Shown piece after piece: positions 10,602 through 23,820 of a stretch of DNA of 64,000 bases (the first letter of the stretch is position 1; each line of letters starts with the position of its first letter). The stretch comes from Harmothoe impar (Eukaryota > Annelida > Polychaeta > Phyllodocida > Polynoidae). The DNA lies in contig OX381705.1 of assembly GCA_947462335.1 (NCBI GenBank), positions 38,867,770 to 38,931,769 on the forward strand. Reading direction: 5' to 3'. The notes below the pieces were generated by a model. It did no database searches, had not been told where the DNA came from, and saw nothing but the letters and a program-made list of their open reading frames with translations. Position numbers and translations under genes: made by a program.

Positions 10602-10719
10602 GCCGGATTATGCAGGCATGTGATGCAACATGCAATAAACGCCAAACATCTATAGACTATATACTTCATTGTTGTGTTGTGATTAGCCTTGTGTTTCATA
10701 GACTTCCCACAGGATTTAT
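10602..10719 (+). repeat. DIRS internal repeat B1
   Basis: 118 bp from GCCGGATTATGCAGG to ACAGGATTTAT, repeated as B2. It begins 33 bp after the recombinase stop codon and includes short inverted matches (TGGCGT/ACGCCA, TATAGTCTAT/ATAGACTATA). Confidence 0.9.
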
Positions 10720-10861
10720 TGTATACATGAATGTGTGCATTATGTACCTATAAATACGTAAGACAGTCGCCACCTGTAGAGGGACGGTGGTACTATATAC
10801 TCGCGCCAAACTGGAGCGGGGACAAAGGACTTCACAAGCCCACCTGCAGCGAGCATAGAAA
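10718..10861 (+). repeat. DIRS internal repeat A2
   Basis: Copy of A1 directly abutting B1. The junction reproduces the predicted joint between the right and left ends of a circular intermediate. Confidence 0.9.
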
Positions 10862-10888
10862 TTTTTTTAAATTATTTATTATTGTATA

Positions 10889-11006
10889 GCCGGATTATGC
10901 AGGCATGTGATGCAACATGCAATAAACGCCAAACATCTATAGACTATATACTTCATTGTTGTGTTGTGATTAGCCTTGTGTTTCATAGACTTCCCACAGG
11001 ATTTAT
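10889..11006 (+). repeat. DIRS terminal repeat B2
   Basis: Copy of B1 that forms the right end of the element. A 27-nt A/T-rich spacer (10862-10888) separates it from A2. Confidence 0.9.
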
Positions 11007-11526
11007 GAGCTTTTACGTGGTTGCTAAAGGTCCCTAGTAATTAGACATATGTACCTACACTGGCCCACATACCCTGCTGTACTGTACATGTCCACCAATA
11101 TCAGCAACCATGAGAGTGTGGGTTCGAATCCCACTCTGGCTTAATTAGTAGTATTGCTGATACCTGCACAAAACACCTGAATTGAACTAAATAACCTGGC
11201 AACATATTTTTCTATGTATAATAAATATGCCAGTATTGGTGATATTTATGTCTCAAATGGATTAAATACAGACTCAATAAAACGTAATACCTATTGTGCC
11301 ATGGTGGGATTCGAACCCACACTCCTCTTTAAAGAATGATCCAGGATCTTGGATCATTTTTATTAGATATAAATTCGTCCAGGCCCAGTAATGGGCCTGG
11401 GGTGCTCGAGGCTGCTGTTGGATATGATGCGGAATTCTGGATTGATGATGATGAAATATGATAAGACTGCTGTGCCCGGAAAAGCCGTCAGACATCGGGA
11501 TTGATGAATAGATTTCAAAATTGGAA

Positions 11527-11598
11527 GGGCTCTTGCGGGATTTAAACCCGGGACCTCTCGCACCCAAAGCTAGAATCGTACCCCTAGACCAACGAGCC
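11527..11598 (-). tRNA. tRNA-Pro(TGG)-like, array copy 5
   Basis: First copy after the DIRS element. The anticodon 5' arm reads CTAGC rather than the TTTGC of most copies, closer to canonical tRNA-Pro. The B box is still the T variant. Confidence 0.55.
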
Positions 11599-12931
11599 AC
11601 TGACATGAATCACACACATGATAGAGGGTTTGATCAATATCACCTGCAGTTTTGGACTTCAGTGGCAGTGCTGCTTCTAAAGGGAACTTTTGCAATCCCG
11701 ACATATCTCATTAAAGGCAGAGGTAGCAAAGCTAAGATGTCTGGCTTTAATGACCTAGGTCGTCATTGCTAAAGGTCCCAATTGCAAATACAACTGTTAG
11801 CTGTCGGTCAGGTTATTGCCATTGGAAAGATAACATTTCTCATAAGGGTGACTTTTTAGTTAGTTGGATGCTTTCAAGTGACTTTCATATATCAGGAGCA
11901 TTGGCCCAACCCAGTATTGAAAGGAGCAAAATGTCTCTGACAGCCCTGCCACTCCGCCTGGAGGCAAAGCAGAAAGAAATATATGTAGATTAGTACTCTA
12001 CTTAACTGCCATGGGGCAGTGCAGAGCTGGAGTTTAGTTGCAACCAGCAGCAGCTGGTAACCCATGAAAGGGAGAGCAAGTATTTGATTTTGGCTTCACC
12101 ATCGATGGGATAGTCCAAGAGTCTGTCTGCATTTCTGGGGATAGATTGGTTGCTACATGTGCTCACATTTTCTCCCATGCATGCAGCATGAAGAGTCTGG
12201 ATGATGTTGCTAACGCCCTTACCACATTTGCTTAGCCAGTCTTTGTTATCAGCAACATTCCTACCCAGACTATCAACTCTGAGACCAACTCCAGGCCATT
12301 TATGCCTATTGCACCGCCAGCCAGTGGGCAGTTAAAAGGATTTTCATGCCATCAGACTCTGCCTAGTTCAAAGGTGACCACAACTGCAACGCAGCTGTTG
12401 GATCAGTCTCAGTCCTGACTGTACGTTTACAGTCTGGGAGAGTAATTAGACATATGTACCTACACTGGCCCACATACCCTGCTGTACTGTACATGTCCAC
12501 CAATATCAGCAACCATGAGAGTGTGGGTTCGAATCCCACTCTGGCTACATTAGTAGTATTGTTGATACCTGCACAAAACACCTGAATTGAACTAAATAAC
12601 CTGGCAACATATTTTTCTATGTATAATAAATATGCCAGTATTGGTGATATTTATGTCTCAAATGGATTAAATACAGACTCAATAAAACGTAATACCTATT
12701 GTGCCATGGTGGGATTCGAACCCATACTCCTCATTAAAGAATGATCCAGGATCTTGGATCATTTTTATTAGATATAAATTCGTCCAGGCCCAGTAATGGG
12801 CCTGGTGTGCTCGAGGCTGCTGTTGGATATGATGCGGAATTCTGGATTGATGATGATGAAATATGATAAGACTGCTGTGCCCGGAAAAGCCGTCAGACAT
12901 CGGGATTGATGAATAGATTTCAAAATTGGAA

Positions 12932-13003
12932 GGGCTCTTGCGGGATTTAAACCCGGGACCTCTCGCACCCAAAGCAAAAATCGTACCCCTAGACCAACGA
13001 GCC
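12932..13003 (-). tRNA. tRNA-Pro(TGG)-like, array copy 6
   Basis: T-variant B box but with the GGTACGAT D-arm spelling of the right block; an intermediate type. Confidence 0.55.
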
Positions 13004-13913
13004 ACTGACATGAATCACACACATGATAGTGGGTTTGATCAATATCACCTGCAGTTTTGGACTTCAGTGGCAGTGCTGCTTCTAAAGGGAACTTTTGCAA
13101 TCCCGACATATCTCATTAAAGGCAGAGGTAGCAAAGCTAAGATGTCTGGCTTTAATGACCTAGGTCGTCATTGCTAAAGGTCCCAATTGCAAATACAATT
13201 GTTAGCTGTCGGTCAGGTTATTGCCATTGGAAAGATAACATTTCTCATAAGGGTGACTCTTTAGTTAGTTGGATGCTTTCAAGTGACTTTCATATATCAG
13301 GAGCATTGGCCCAACCCAGTATTGAAAGGAGCAAAATGTCTCTCACAGCCCTGCCACTCCGCCTGGAGGCAAAGCAGAAAGAAATATATGTAGATTAGTA
13401 CTCTACTTAACTGCCAGGGGGCAGTGCAGATCTGGAGTTTAGTTGCAACCAGCAGCAGCTGGTAACCCATGAAAGGGAGAGCAAGTATTTGATTTTGGCT
13501 TCACCATCGATGGGATAGTCCAAGAGTCTGTCTGCATTTCTGGGGATAGATTGGTTGCTACATGTGCTCACATTTTCTCCCATGCATGCAGCATGAAGAG
13601 TCTGGATGATGTTGCTAACGCCCTTACCACATTTGCTTAGCCAGTCTTTGTTATCAGCAACATTCCTACCTAGAGACTATCAACTCTGAGACCAACTCCA
13701 GGCCATTTATGCCTATTGCACCGCCAGCCAGTGGGCACTTAAAGGGATTTCCATGCCATCAGACTCTGCCTAGTTCAAAGGTGACCACAACTGCAACGCA
13801 GCTGTTGGATATGATGCGGAATTCTGGATTGATGATGATGAAATATGATAAGACTGCTGTGCCCGGAAAAGCCGTCAGACATCGGGATTGATGAATAGAT
13901 TTCAAAATTGGAA

Positions 13914-13985
13914 GGGCTCTTGCGGGATTTGAACCCGGGACCTCTCGCACCCAAAGCAAAAATCGTACCCCTAGACCAACGAGCC
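13914..13985 (-). tRNA. tRNA-Pro(TGG)-like, array copy 7
   Basis: First copy with the canonical B box GGTTCAAATCC. A box and TGG anticodon are intact; the acceptor and outer T-stem mismatches remain. Confidence 0.6.
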
Positions 13986-15318
13986 ACTGACATGAATCAC
14001 ACACATGATAGAGGGTTTGATCAATATCACCTGCAGTTTTGGACTTCAGTGGCAGTGCTGCTTCTAAAGGGAACTTTTGCAATCCCGACATATCTCATTA
14101 AAGGCAGAGGTAGCAAAGCTAAGATGTCTGGCTTTAATGACCTAGGTCGTCATTGCTAAAGGTCCCAATTGCAAATACAACTGTTAGCTGTCGGTCAGGT
14201 TATTGCCATTGGAAAGATAACATTTCTCATAAGGGTGACTTTTTAGTTAGTTGGATGCTTTCAAGTGACTTTCATATATCAGGAGCATTGGCCCAACCCA
14301 GTATTGAAAGGAGCAAAATGTCTCTGACAGCCCTGCCACTCCGCCTGGAGGCAAAGCAGAAAGAAATATATGTAGATTAGTACTCTACTTAACTGCCATG
14401 GGGCAGTGCAGAGCTGGAGTTTAGTTGCAACCAGCAGCAGCTGGTAACCCATGAAAGGGAGAGCAAGTATTTGATTTTGGCTTCACCATCGATGGGATAG
14501 TCCAAGAGTCTGTCTGCATTTCTGGGGATAGATTGGTTGCTACATGTGCTCACATTTTCTCCCATGCATGCAGCATGAAGAGTCTGGATGATGTTGCTAA
14601 CGCCCTTACCACATTTGCTTAGCCAGTCTTTGTTATCAGCAACATTCCTACCCAGACTATCAACTCTGAGACCAACTCCAGGCCATTTATGCCTATTGCA
14701 CCGCCAGCCAGTGGGCAGTTAAAAGGATTTTCATGCCATCAGACTCTGCCTAGTTCAAAGGTGACCACAACTGCAACGCAGCTGTTGGATCAGTCTCAGT
14801 CCTGACTGTACGTTTACAGTCTGGGAGAGTAATTAGACATATGTACCTACACTGGCCCACATACCCTGCTGTACTGTACATGTCCACCAATATCAGCAAC
14901 CATGAGAGTGTGGGTTCGAATCCCACTCTGGCTACATTAGTAGTATTGTTGATACCTGCACAAAACACCTGAATTGAACTAAATAACCTGGCAACATATT
15001 TTTCTATGTATAATAAATATGCCAGTATTGGTGATATTTATGTCTCAAATGGATTAAATACAGACTCAATAAAACGTAATACCTATTGTGCCATGGTGGG
15101 ATTCGAACCCATACTCCTCATTAAAGAATGATCCAGGATCTTGGATCATTTTTATTAGATATAAATTCGTCCAGGCCCAGTAATGGGCCTGGTGTGCTCG
15201 AGGCTGCTGTTTGATATGATGCGGAATTCTGGATTGATGATGATGAAATATGATAAGACTGCTGTGCCCGGAAAAGCCGTCAGACATCGGGATTGATGAA
15301 TAGATTTCAAAATTGGAA

Positions 15319-15390
15319 GGGCTCTTGCGGGATTTGAACCCGGGACCTCTCGCACCCAAAGCAAAAATCGTACCCCTAGACCAACGAGCC
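15319..15390 (-). tRNA. tRNA-Pro(TGG)-like, array copy 8
   Basis: Canonical A and B boxes, as copy 7. Confidence 0.6.
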
Positions 15391-16723
15391 ACTGACATGA
15401 ATCACACACATGATAGAGGGTTTGATCAATATCACCTGCAGTTTTGGACTTCAGTGGCAGTGCTGCTTCTAAAGGGAACTTTTGCAATCCCGACATATCT
15501 CATTAAAGGCAGAGGTAGCAAAGCTAAGATGTCTGGCTTTAATGACCTAGGTCGTCATTGCTAAAGGTCCCAATTGCAAATACAATTGTTAGCTGTCGGT
15601 CAGGTTATTGCCATTGGAAAGATAACATTTCTCATAAGGGTGACTCTTTAGTTAGTTGGATGCTTTCAAGTGACTTTCATATATCAGGAGCATTGGCCCA
15701 ACCCAGTATTGAAAGGAGCAAAATGTCTCTCACAGCCCTGCCACTCCGCCTGGAGGCAAAGCAGAAAGAAATATATGTAGATTAGTACTCTACTTAACTG
15801 CCAGGGGGCAGTGCAGAGCTGGAGTTTAGTTGCAACCAGGAGCAGCTGGTAACCCATGAAAGGGAGAGCAAGTATTTGATTTTGGCCTCACCATCGATGG
15901 GATAGTCCAAGAGTCTGTCTGCATTTCTGGGGATAGATTGGTTGCTACATGTGCTCACATTTTCTCCCATGCATGCAGCATGAAGAGTCTGGATGATGTT
16001 GCTAACGCCCTTACCACATTTGCTTAGCCAGTCTTTGTTATCAGCAACATTCCTACCCAGACTATCAACTCTGAGACCAACTCCAGGCCATTTATGCCTA
16101 TTGCACCGCCAGCCAGTGGGCAGTTAAAAGGATTTTCATGCCATCAGACTCTGCCTAGTTCAAAGGTGACCACAACTGCAACGCAGCTGTTGGATCAGTC
16201 TCAGTCCTGACTGTATGTTTACAGTCTGGGAGAGTAATTAGACATATGTACCTACACTGGCCCACATACCCTGCTGTACTGTACATGTCCACCAATATCA
16301 GCAACCATGAGAGTGTGGGTTCGAATCCCACTCTGGCTACATTAGTAGTATTGTTGATACCTGCACAAAACACCTGAATTGAACTAAATAACCTGGCAAC
16401 ATATTTTTCTATGTATAATAAATATGCCAGTATTGGTGATATTTATGTCTCAAATGGATTAAATACAGACTCAATAAAACGTAATACCTATTGTGCCATG
16501 GTGGGATTCGAACCCATACTCCTCATTAAAGAATGATCCAGGATCTTGGATCATTTTTATTAGATATAAATTCGTCCAGGCCCAGTAATGGGCCTGGTGT
16601 GCTCGAGGCTGCTGTTTGATATGATGCGGAATTCTGGATTGATGATGATGAAATATGATAAGACTGCTGTGCCCGGAAAAGCCGTCAGACATCGGGATTG
16701 ATGAATAGATTTCAAAATTGGAA

Positions 16724-16795
16724 GGGCTCTTGCGGGATTTGAACCCGGGACCTCTCGCACCCAAAGCAAAAATCGTACCCCTAGACCAACGAGCC
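16724..16795 (-). tRNA. tRNA-Pro(TGG)-like, array copy 9
   Basis: Canonical A and B boxes; lies in the homogeneous 1405-bp core of the array. Confidence 0.6.
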
Positions 16796-18128
16796 ACTGA
16801 CATGAATCACACACATGATAGAGGGTTTGATCAATATCACCTGCAGTTTTGGACTTCAGTGGCAGTGCTGCTTCTAAAGGGAACTTTTGCAATCCCGACA
16901 TATCTCATTAAAGGCAGAGGTAGCAAAGCTAAGATGTCTGGCTTTAATGACCTAGGTCGTCATTGCTAAAGGTCCCAATTGCAAATACAATTGTTAGCTC
17001 TCGGTCAGGTTATTGCCATTGGAAAGATAACATTTCTCATAAGGGTGACTCTTTAGTTAGTTGGATGCTTTCAAGTGACTTTCATATATCAGGAGCATTG
17101 GCCCAACCCAGTATTGAAAGGAGCAAAATGTCTCTCACAGCCCTGCCACTCCGCCTGGAGGCAAAGCAGAAAGAAATATATGTAGATTAGTACTCTACTT
17201 AACTGCCAGGGGGCAGTGCAGAGCTGGAGTTTAGTTGCAACCAGGAGCAGCTGGTAACCCATGAAAGGGAGAGCAAGTATTTGATTTTGGCCTCACCATC
17301 GATGGGATAGTCCAAGAGTCTGTCTGCATTTCTGGGGATAGATTGGTTGCTACATGTGCTCACATTTTCTCCCATGCATGCAGCATGAAGAGTCTGGATG
17401 ATGTTGCTAACGCCCTTACCACATTTGCTTAGCCAGTCTTTGTTATCAGCAACATTCCTACCCAGACTATCAACTCTGAGACCAACTCCAGGCCATTTAT
17501 GCCTATTGCACCGCCAGCCAGTGGGCAGTTAAAAGGATTTTCATGCCATCAGACTCTGCCTAGTTCAAAGGTGACCACAACTGCAACGCAGCTGTTGGAT
17601 CAGTCTCAGTCCTGACTGTATGTTTACAGTCTGGGAGAGTAATTAGACATATGTACCTACACTGGCCCACATACCCTGCTGTACTGTACATGTCCACCAA
17701 TATCAGCAACCATGAGAGTGTGGGTTCGAATCCCACTCTGGCTACATTAGTAGTATTGTTGATACCTGCACAAAACACCTGAATTGAACTAAATAACCTG
17801 GCAACATATTTTTCTATGTATAATAAATATGCCAGTATTGGTGATATTTATGTCTCAAATGGATGAAATACAGACTCAATAAAATGTAATACCTATTGTG
17901 CCATGGTGGGATTCGAACCCATACTCCTCATTAAAGAATGATCCAGGATCTTGGATCATTTTTATTAGATATAAATTCGTCCAGGCCCAGTAATGGGCCT
18001 GGTGTGCTCGAGGCTGCTGTTGGATATGATGCGGAATTCTGGATTGATGATGATGAAATATGATAAGACTGCTGTGCCCGGAAAAGCCGTCAGACATCGG
18101 GATTGATGAATAGATTTCAAAATTGGAA

Positions 18129-18200
18129 GGGCTCTTGCGGGATTTGAACCCGGGACCTCTCGCACCCAAAGCAAAAATCGTACCCCTAGACCAACGAGCC
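18129..18200 (-). tRNA. tRNA-Pro(TGG)-like, array copy 10
   Basis: Reads the same as copy 9. Confidence 0.6.
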
Positions 18201-19533
18201 ACTGACATGAATCACACACATGATAGAGGGTTTGATCAATATCACCTGCAGTTTTGGACTTCAGTGGCAGTGCTGCTTCTAAAGGGAACTTTTGCAATCC
18301 CGACATATCTCATTAAAGGCAGAGGTAGCAAAGCTAAGATGTCTGGCTTTAATGACCTAGGTCGTCATTGCTAAAGGTCCCAATTGCAAATACAATTGTT
18401 AGCTGTCGGTCAGGTTATTGCCATTGGAAAGATAACATTTCTCATAAGGGTGACTCTTTAGTTAGTTGGATGCTTTCAAGTGACTTTCATATATCAGGAG
18501 CATTGGCCCAACCCAGTATTGAAAGGAGCAAAATGTCTCTCACAGCCCTGCCACTCCGCCTGGAGGCAAAGCAGAAAGAAATATATGTAGATTAGTACTC
18601 TACTTAACTGCCAGGGGGCAGTGCAGAGCTGGAGTTTAGTTGCAACCAGGAGCAGCTGGTAACCCATGAAAGGGAGAGCAAGTATTTGATTTTGGCCTCA
18701 CCATCGATGGGATAGTCCAAGAGTCTGTCTGCATTTCTGGGGATAGATTGGTTGCTACATGTGCTCACATTTTCTCCCATGCATGCAGCATGAAGAGTCT
18801 GGATGATGTTGCTAACGCCCTTACCACATTTGCTTAGCCAGTCTTTGTTATCAGCAACATTCCTACCCAGACTATCAACTCTGAGACCAACTCCAGGCCA
18901 TTTATGCCTATTGCACCGCCAGCCAGTGGGCAGTTAAAAGGATTTTCATGCCATCAGACTCTGCCTAGTTCAAAGGTGACCACAACTGCAACGCAGCTGT
19001 TGGATCAGTCTCAGTCCTGACTGTATGTTTACAGTCTGGGAGAGTAATTAGACATATGTACCTACACTGGCCCACATACCCTGCTGTACTGTACATGTCC
19101 ACCAATATCAGCAACCATGAGAGTGTGGGTTCGAATCCCACTCTGGCTACATTAGTAGTATTGTTGATACCTGCACAAAACACCTGAATTGAACTAAATA
19201 ACCTGGCAACATATTTTTCTATGTATAATAAATATGCCAGTATTGGTGATATTTATGTCTCAAATGGATGAAATACAGACTCAATAAAATGTAATACCTA
19301 TTGTGCCATGGTGGGATTCGAACCCATACTCCTCATTAAAGAATGATCCAGGATCTTGGATCATTTTTATTAGATATAAATTCGTCCAGGCCCAGTAATG
19401 GGCCTGGTGTGCTCGAGGCTGCTGTTGGATATGATGCGGAATTCTGGATTGATGATGATGAAATATGATAAGACTGCTGTGCCCGGAAAAGCCGTCAGAC
19501 ATCGGGATTGATGAATAGATTTCAAAATTGGAA

Positions 19534-19605
19534 GGGCTCTTGCGGGATTTGAACCCGGGACCTCTCGCACCCAAAGCAAAAATCGTACCCCTAGACCAAC
19601 GAGCC
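19534..19605 (-). tRNA. tRNA-Pro(TGG)-like, array copy 11
   Basis: Reads the same as copy 9. Confidence 0.6.
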
Positions 19606-20938
19606 ACTGACATGAATCACACACATGATAGAGGGTTTGATCAATATCACCTGCAGTTTTGGACTTCAGTGGCAGTGCTGCTTCTAAAGGGAACTTTTGC
19701 AATCCCGACATATCTCATTAAAGGCAGAGGTAGCAAAGCTAAGATGTCTGGCTTTAATGACCTAGGTCGTCATTGCTAAAGGTCCCAATTGCAAATACAA
19801 TTGTTAGCTGTCGGTCAGGTTATTGCCATTGGAAAGATAACATTTCTCATAAGGGTGACTCTTTAGTTAGTTGGATGCTTTCAAGTGACTTTCATATATC
19901 AGGAGCATTGGCCCAACCCAGTATTGAAAGGAGCAAAATGTCTCTCACAGCCCTGCCACTCCGCCTGGAGGCAAAGCAGAAAGAAATATATGTAGATTAG
20001 TACTCTACTTAACTGCCAGGGGGCAGTGCAGAGCTGGAGTTTAGTTGCAACCAGGAGCAGCTGGTAACCCATGAAAGGGAGAGCAAGTATTTGATTTTGG
20101 CCTCACCATCGATGGGATAGTCCAAGAGTCTGTCTGCATTTCTGGGGATAGATTGGTTGCTACATGTGCTCACATTTTCTCCCATGCATGCAGCATGAAG
20201 AGTCTGGATGATGTTGCTAACGCCCTTACCACATTTGCTTAGCCAGTCTTTGTTATCAGCAACATTCCTACCCAGACTATCAACTCTGAGACCAACTCCA
20301 GGCCATTTATGCCTATTGCACCGCCAGCCAGTGGGCAGTTAAAAGGATTTTCATGCCATCAGACTCTGCCTAGTTCAAAGGTGACCACAACTGCAACGCA
20401 GCTGTTGGATCAGTCTCAGTCCTGACTGTATGTTTACAGTCTGGGAGAGTAATTAGACATATGTACCTACACTGGCCCACATACCCTGCTGTACTGTACA
20501 TGTCCACCAATATCAGCAACCATGAGAGTGTGGGTTCGAATCCCACTCTGGCTACATTAGTAGTATTGTTGATACCTGCACAAAACACCTGAATTGAACT
20601 AAATAACCTGGCAACATATTTTTCTATGTATAATAAATATGCCAGTATTGGTGATATTTATGTCTCAAATGGATTAAATACAGACTCAATAAAACGTAAT
20701 ACCTATTGTGCCATGGTGGGATTCGAACCCATACTCCTCATTAAAGAATGATCCAGGATCTTGGATCATTTTTATTAGATATAAATTCGTCCAGGCCCAG
20801 TAATGGGCCTGGTGTGCTCGAGGCTGCTGTTTGATATGATGCGGAATTCTGGATTGATGATGATGAAATATGATAAGACTGCTGTGCCCGGAAAAGCCGT
20901 CAGACATCGGGATTGATGAATAGATTTCAAAATTGGAA

Positions 20939-21010
20939 GGGCTCTTGCGGGATTTGAACCCGGGACCTCTCGCACCCAAAGCAAAAATCGTACCCCTAGA
21001 CCAACGAGCC
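20939..21010 (-). tRNA. tRNA-Pro(TGG)-like, array copy 12
   Basis: Reads the same as copy 9. Confidence 0.6.
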
Positions 21011-22343
21011 ACTGACATGAATCACACACATGATAGAGGGTTTGATCAATATCACCTGCAGTTTTGGACTTCAGTGGCAGTGCTGCTTCTAAAGGGAACT
21101 TTTGCAATCCCGACATATCTCATTAAAGGCAGAGGTAGCAAAGCTAAGATGTCTGGCTTTAATGACCTAGGTCGTCATTGCTAAAGGTCCCAATTGCAAA
21201 TACAATTGTTAGCTGTCGGTCAGGTTATTGCCATTGGAAAGATAACATTTCTCATAAGGGTGACTCTTTAGTTAGTTGGATGCTTTCAAGTGACTTTCAT
21301 ATATCAGGAGCATTGGCCCAACCCAGTATTGAAAGGAGCAAAATGTCTCTCACAGCCCTGCCACTCCGCCTGGAGGCAAAGCAGAAAGAAATATATGTAG
21401 ATTAGTACTCTACTTAACTGCCAGGGGGCAGTGCAGAGCTGGAGTTTAGTTGCAACCAGGAGCAGCTGGTAACCCATGAAAGGGAGAGCAAGTATTTGAT
21501 TTTGGCCTCACCATCGATGGGATAGTCCAAGAGTCTGTCTGCATTTCTGGGGATAGATTGGTTGCTACATGTGCTCACATTTTCTCCCATGCATGCAGCA
21601 TGAAGAGTCTGGATGATGTTGCTAACGCCCTTACCACATTTGCTTAGCCAGTCTTTGTTATCAGCAACATTCCTACCCAGACTATCAACTCTGAGACCAA
21701 CTCCAGGCCATTTATGCCTATTGCACCGCCAGCCAGTGGGCAGTTAAAAGGATTTTCATGCCATCAGACTCTGCCTAGTTCAAAGGTGACCACAACTGCA
21801 ACGCAGCTGTTGGATCAGTCTCAGTCCTGACTGTATGTTTACAGTCTGGGAGAGTAATTAGACATATGTACCTACACTGGCCCACATACCCTGCTGTACT
21901 GTACATGTCCACCAATATCAGCAACCATGAGAGTGTGGGTTCGAATCCCACTCTGGCTACATTAGTAGTATTGTTGATACCTGCACAAAACACCTGAATT
22001 GAACTAAATAACCTGGCAACATATTTTTCTATGTATAATAAATATGCCAGTATTGGTGATATTTATGTCTCAAATGGATGAAATACAGACTCAATAAAAT
22101 GTAATACCTATTGTGCCATGGTGGGATTCGAACCCATACTCCTCATTAAAGAATGATCCAGGATCTTGGATCATTTTTATTAGATATAAATTCGTCCAGG
22201 CCCAGTAATGGGCCTGGTGTGCTCGAGGCTGCTGTTGGATATGATGCGGAATTCTGGATTGATGATGATGAAATATGATAAGACTGCTGTGCCCGGAAAA
22301 GCCGTCAGACATCGGGATTGATGAATAGATTTCAAAATTGGAA

Positions 22344-22415
22344 GGGCTCTTGCGGGATTTGAACCCGGGACCTCTCGCACCCAAAGCAAAAATCGTACCC
22401 CTAGACCAACGAGCC
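22344..22415 (-). tRNA. tRNA-Pro(TGG)-like, array copy 13
   Basis: Reads the same as copy 9. Confidence 0.6.
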
Positions 22416-23748
22416 ACTGACATGAATCACACACATGATAGAGGGTTTGATCAATATCACCTGCAGTTTTGGACTTCAGTGGCAGTGCTGCTTCTAAAGG
22501 GAACTTTTGCAATCCCGACATATCTCATTAAAGGCAGAGGTAGCAAAGCTAAGATGTCTGGCTTTAATGACCTAGGTCGTCATTGCTAAAGGTCCCAATT
22601 GCAAATACAATTGTTAGCTGTCGGTCAGGTTATTGCCATTGGAAAGATAACATTTCTCATAAGGGTGACTTTTTAGTTAGTTGGATGCTTTCAAGTGACT
22701 TTCATATATCAGGAGCATTGGCCCAACCCAGTATTGAAAGGAGCAAAATGTCTCTCACAGCCCTGCCACTCCGCCTGGAGGCAAAGCAGAAAGAAATATA
22801 TGTAGATTAGTACTCTACTTAACTGCCAGGGGGCAGTGCAGAGCTGGAGTTTAGTTGCAACCAGCAGCAGCTGGTAACCCATGAAAGGGAGAGCAAGTAT
22901 TTGATTTTGGCTTCACCATCGATGGGATAGTCCAAGAGTCTGTCTGCATTTCTGGGGATAGATTGGTTGCTACATGTGCTCACATTTTCTCCCATGCATG
23001 CAGCATGAAGAGTCTGGATGATGTTGCTAACGCCCTTACCACATTTGCTTAGCCAGTCTTTGTTATCAGCAACATTCCTACCCAGACTATCAACTCTGAG
23101 ACCAACTCCAGGCCATTTATGCCTATTGCACCGCCAGCCAGTGGGCAGTTAAAAGGATTTTCATGCCATCAGACTCTGCCTAGTTCAAAGGTGACCACAA
23201 CTGCAACGCAGCTGTTGGATCAGTCTCAGTCCTGACTGTATGTTTACAGTCTGGGAGAGTAATTAGACATATGTACCTACACTGGCCCACATACCCTGCT
23301 GTACTGTACATGTCCACCAATATCAGCAACCATGAGAGTGTGGGTTCGAATCCCACTCTGGCTACATTAGTAGTATTGTTGATACCTGCACAAAACACCT
23401 GAATTGAACTAAATAACCTGGCAACATATTTTTCTATGTATAATAAATATGCCAGTATTGGTGATATTTATGTCTCAAATGGATGAAATACAGACTCAAT
23501 AAAATGTAATACCTATTGTGCCATGGTGGGATTCGAACCCATACTCCTCATTAAAGAATGATCCAGGATCTTGGATCATTTTTATTAGATATAAATTCGT
23601 CCAGGCCCAGTAATGGGCCTGGTGTGCTCGAGGCTGCTGTTGGATATGATGCGGAATTCTGGATTGATGATGATGAAATATGATAAGACTGCTGTGCCCG
23701 GAAAAGCCGTCAGACATCGGGATTGATGAATAGATTTCAAAATTGGAA

Positions 23749-23820
23749 GGGCTCTTGCGGGATTTGAACCCGGGACCTCTCGCACCCAAAGCAAAAATCG
23801 TACCCCTAGACCAACGAGCC
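23749..23820 (-). tRNA. tRNA-Pro(TGG)-like, array copy 14
   Basis: Reads the same as copy 9. Confidence 0.6.

Larger units (their letters stand above)
5686..11006 (+). mobile_element. DIRS-order retrotransposon with split direct repeats
   Basis: The element lies between TTTAAT and GAGC of the host MITE. It has the layout A1-ORFs-B1-A2-B2: A1 5684-5827, B1 10602-10719, A2 10718-10861, B2 10889-11006. Copies look identical within each pair. Coding content is a gag-like ORF1, an RT/RNase H ORF2 and a tyrosine recombinase, with no integrase and no protease. This is the arrangement known for PAT-like and Ngaro-type members of the DIRS order, which integrate by recombinase from a circular intermediate and leave no target duplication. 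The internal B1/A2 junction (GGATTTAT then TGTATAC) is what a circle junction would look like. The recombinase is frame-disrupted, so this copy is probably immobile on its own. Confidence 0.92.
5604..11035. mobile_element. AGGGACC MITE split by a nested DIRS element
   Basis: The left part is 5604-5685 and the right part 11007-11035; together they make 111 bp, matching the intact 110-bp copy at 27114. The inverted termini are AGGGACCTTTAGCAACC and GGTTGCTAAAGGTCCCT. AGT (5601-5603 and 11036-11038) is duplicated at the insertion point, as shown by comparison with empty units reading GAGAGTAATTAG. A 3-bp target duplication limits the superfamily choice but does not settle it. Confidence 0.85.
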
